Below, one piece after another: positions 52,080-52,100 of a DNA stretch of 52,100 nucleotides. The position numbers and the translations under genes were made by a program. The notes under the pieces are model-generated. The model was not told the origin of the DNA. It made no database searches and worked only from the letters and a program-made list of their open reading frames with translations. The stretch's first letter is position 1, and each line of letters begins with the position of its first letter. The stretch is from Flavobacteriaceae bacterium (lineage in GTDB: Bacteria > Bacteroidota > Bacteroidia > Flavobacteriales > Flavobacteriaceae): the NCBI GenBank assembly GCA_013373105.1, contig JABXIJ010000010.1, positions 1 to 52,100 on the forward strand, read 5' to 3'.

Positions 52080-52100
52080 GGTTTTGGCAACGCCAAAACC
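52080..52100 (+). terminator. Intrinsic terminator of greA, cut by the window end
   Basis: GGTTTTGGC (52080-52088) and GCCAAAACC (52092-52100) form a perfect 9-bp stem with loop AAC. The following T-tract would lie beyond the window. Confidence 0.75.

Noticed and set aside
1..52100. CRISPR array, IS element, prophage, integron or defence island
   Set aside because: No array of spaced repeats, transposase, integrase or toxin-type gene was seen. The neighbourhood is core metabolism.

Overview
The window is AT-rich chromosomal DNA from a member of the Bacteroidetes, most likely a marine Flavobacteriaceae (Polaribacter/Tenacibaculum-like; this placement is inference). The signs are a short primary sigma factor lacking region 1.1, promoter elements of the TTTG / TAnnTTTG type, an alternative complex III plus cytochrome oxidase operon, SPOR and CarboxypepD_reg-like proteins, a Bacteroidetes-type PEP carboxylase, and very weak Shine-Dalgarno sequences. 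I see no rRNA, tRNA, insertion sequence, prophage or CRISPR array. Most of the window is core genome.

Layout. 1-239: start of a universal stress protein gene on the minus strand, broken by a stop. 304-4979: promoter, leader hairpin and the rimP-nusA-infB operon, closed by a bidirectional terminator. 4994-5362: SPOR-domain protein (minus). 5556-16872: respiratory operon actABCDEF-coxB-coxA, ending in a strong terminator; it moves electrons from quinol through cytochromes c to oxygen. 16922-21784: ruvB, a SulP anion transporter, an iron persulfide dioxygenase-rhodanese fusion, a rhodanese lipoprotein and a heavy-metal-associated domain protein, all closely spaced and probably a sulfur-handling module. 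21814-24028 (minus): a histidine kinase gene with two in-frame stops, the sigma factor gene and a small CxxC protein. 24372-27454: an unknown lipoprotein, then a TonB-dependent receptor under a TPP (thiamine) riboswitch. 27470-29621 (minus): phosphopantetheinyl transferase, a membrane protein, PnuC-type transporter and arfB. 29683-33007: ahcY, a SLC13-type anion transporter and a damaged small gene. 33009-42723 (minus): pabB, lipase-like hydrolase, tilS and dsbD, followed by ppc and comM. 42801-44201: lpd (minus). 44298-46007: haem-binding protein and glycosyltransferase. 46009-51459 (minus): Rieske-like lipoprotein, purK-purE, M3 peptidase and a frameshifted CarboxypepD_reg-like protein. 51510-52100: greA with leader hairpin and terminator.

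The most notable observations are these. (i) Four in-frame TAA codons interrupt three otherwise intact reading frames, each one base change away from GAA or CAA; a fifth lesion is a one-base frameshift in a T9 run that is also the U-tract of an upstream terminator. (ii) Terminator-like hairpins sit in the short leaders of both rimP-nusA-infB and greA, two operons whose products act on RNA polymerase. (iii) A SulP / persulfide dioxygenase / rhodanese / HMA cluster follows ruvB. (iv) ruvB has a promoter that predicts a leaderless or almost leaderless mRNA. (v) A TPP riboswitch identifies the TonB receptor as a thiamine-related transporter. I did not find a convincing wholly new defence or mobile system here.
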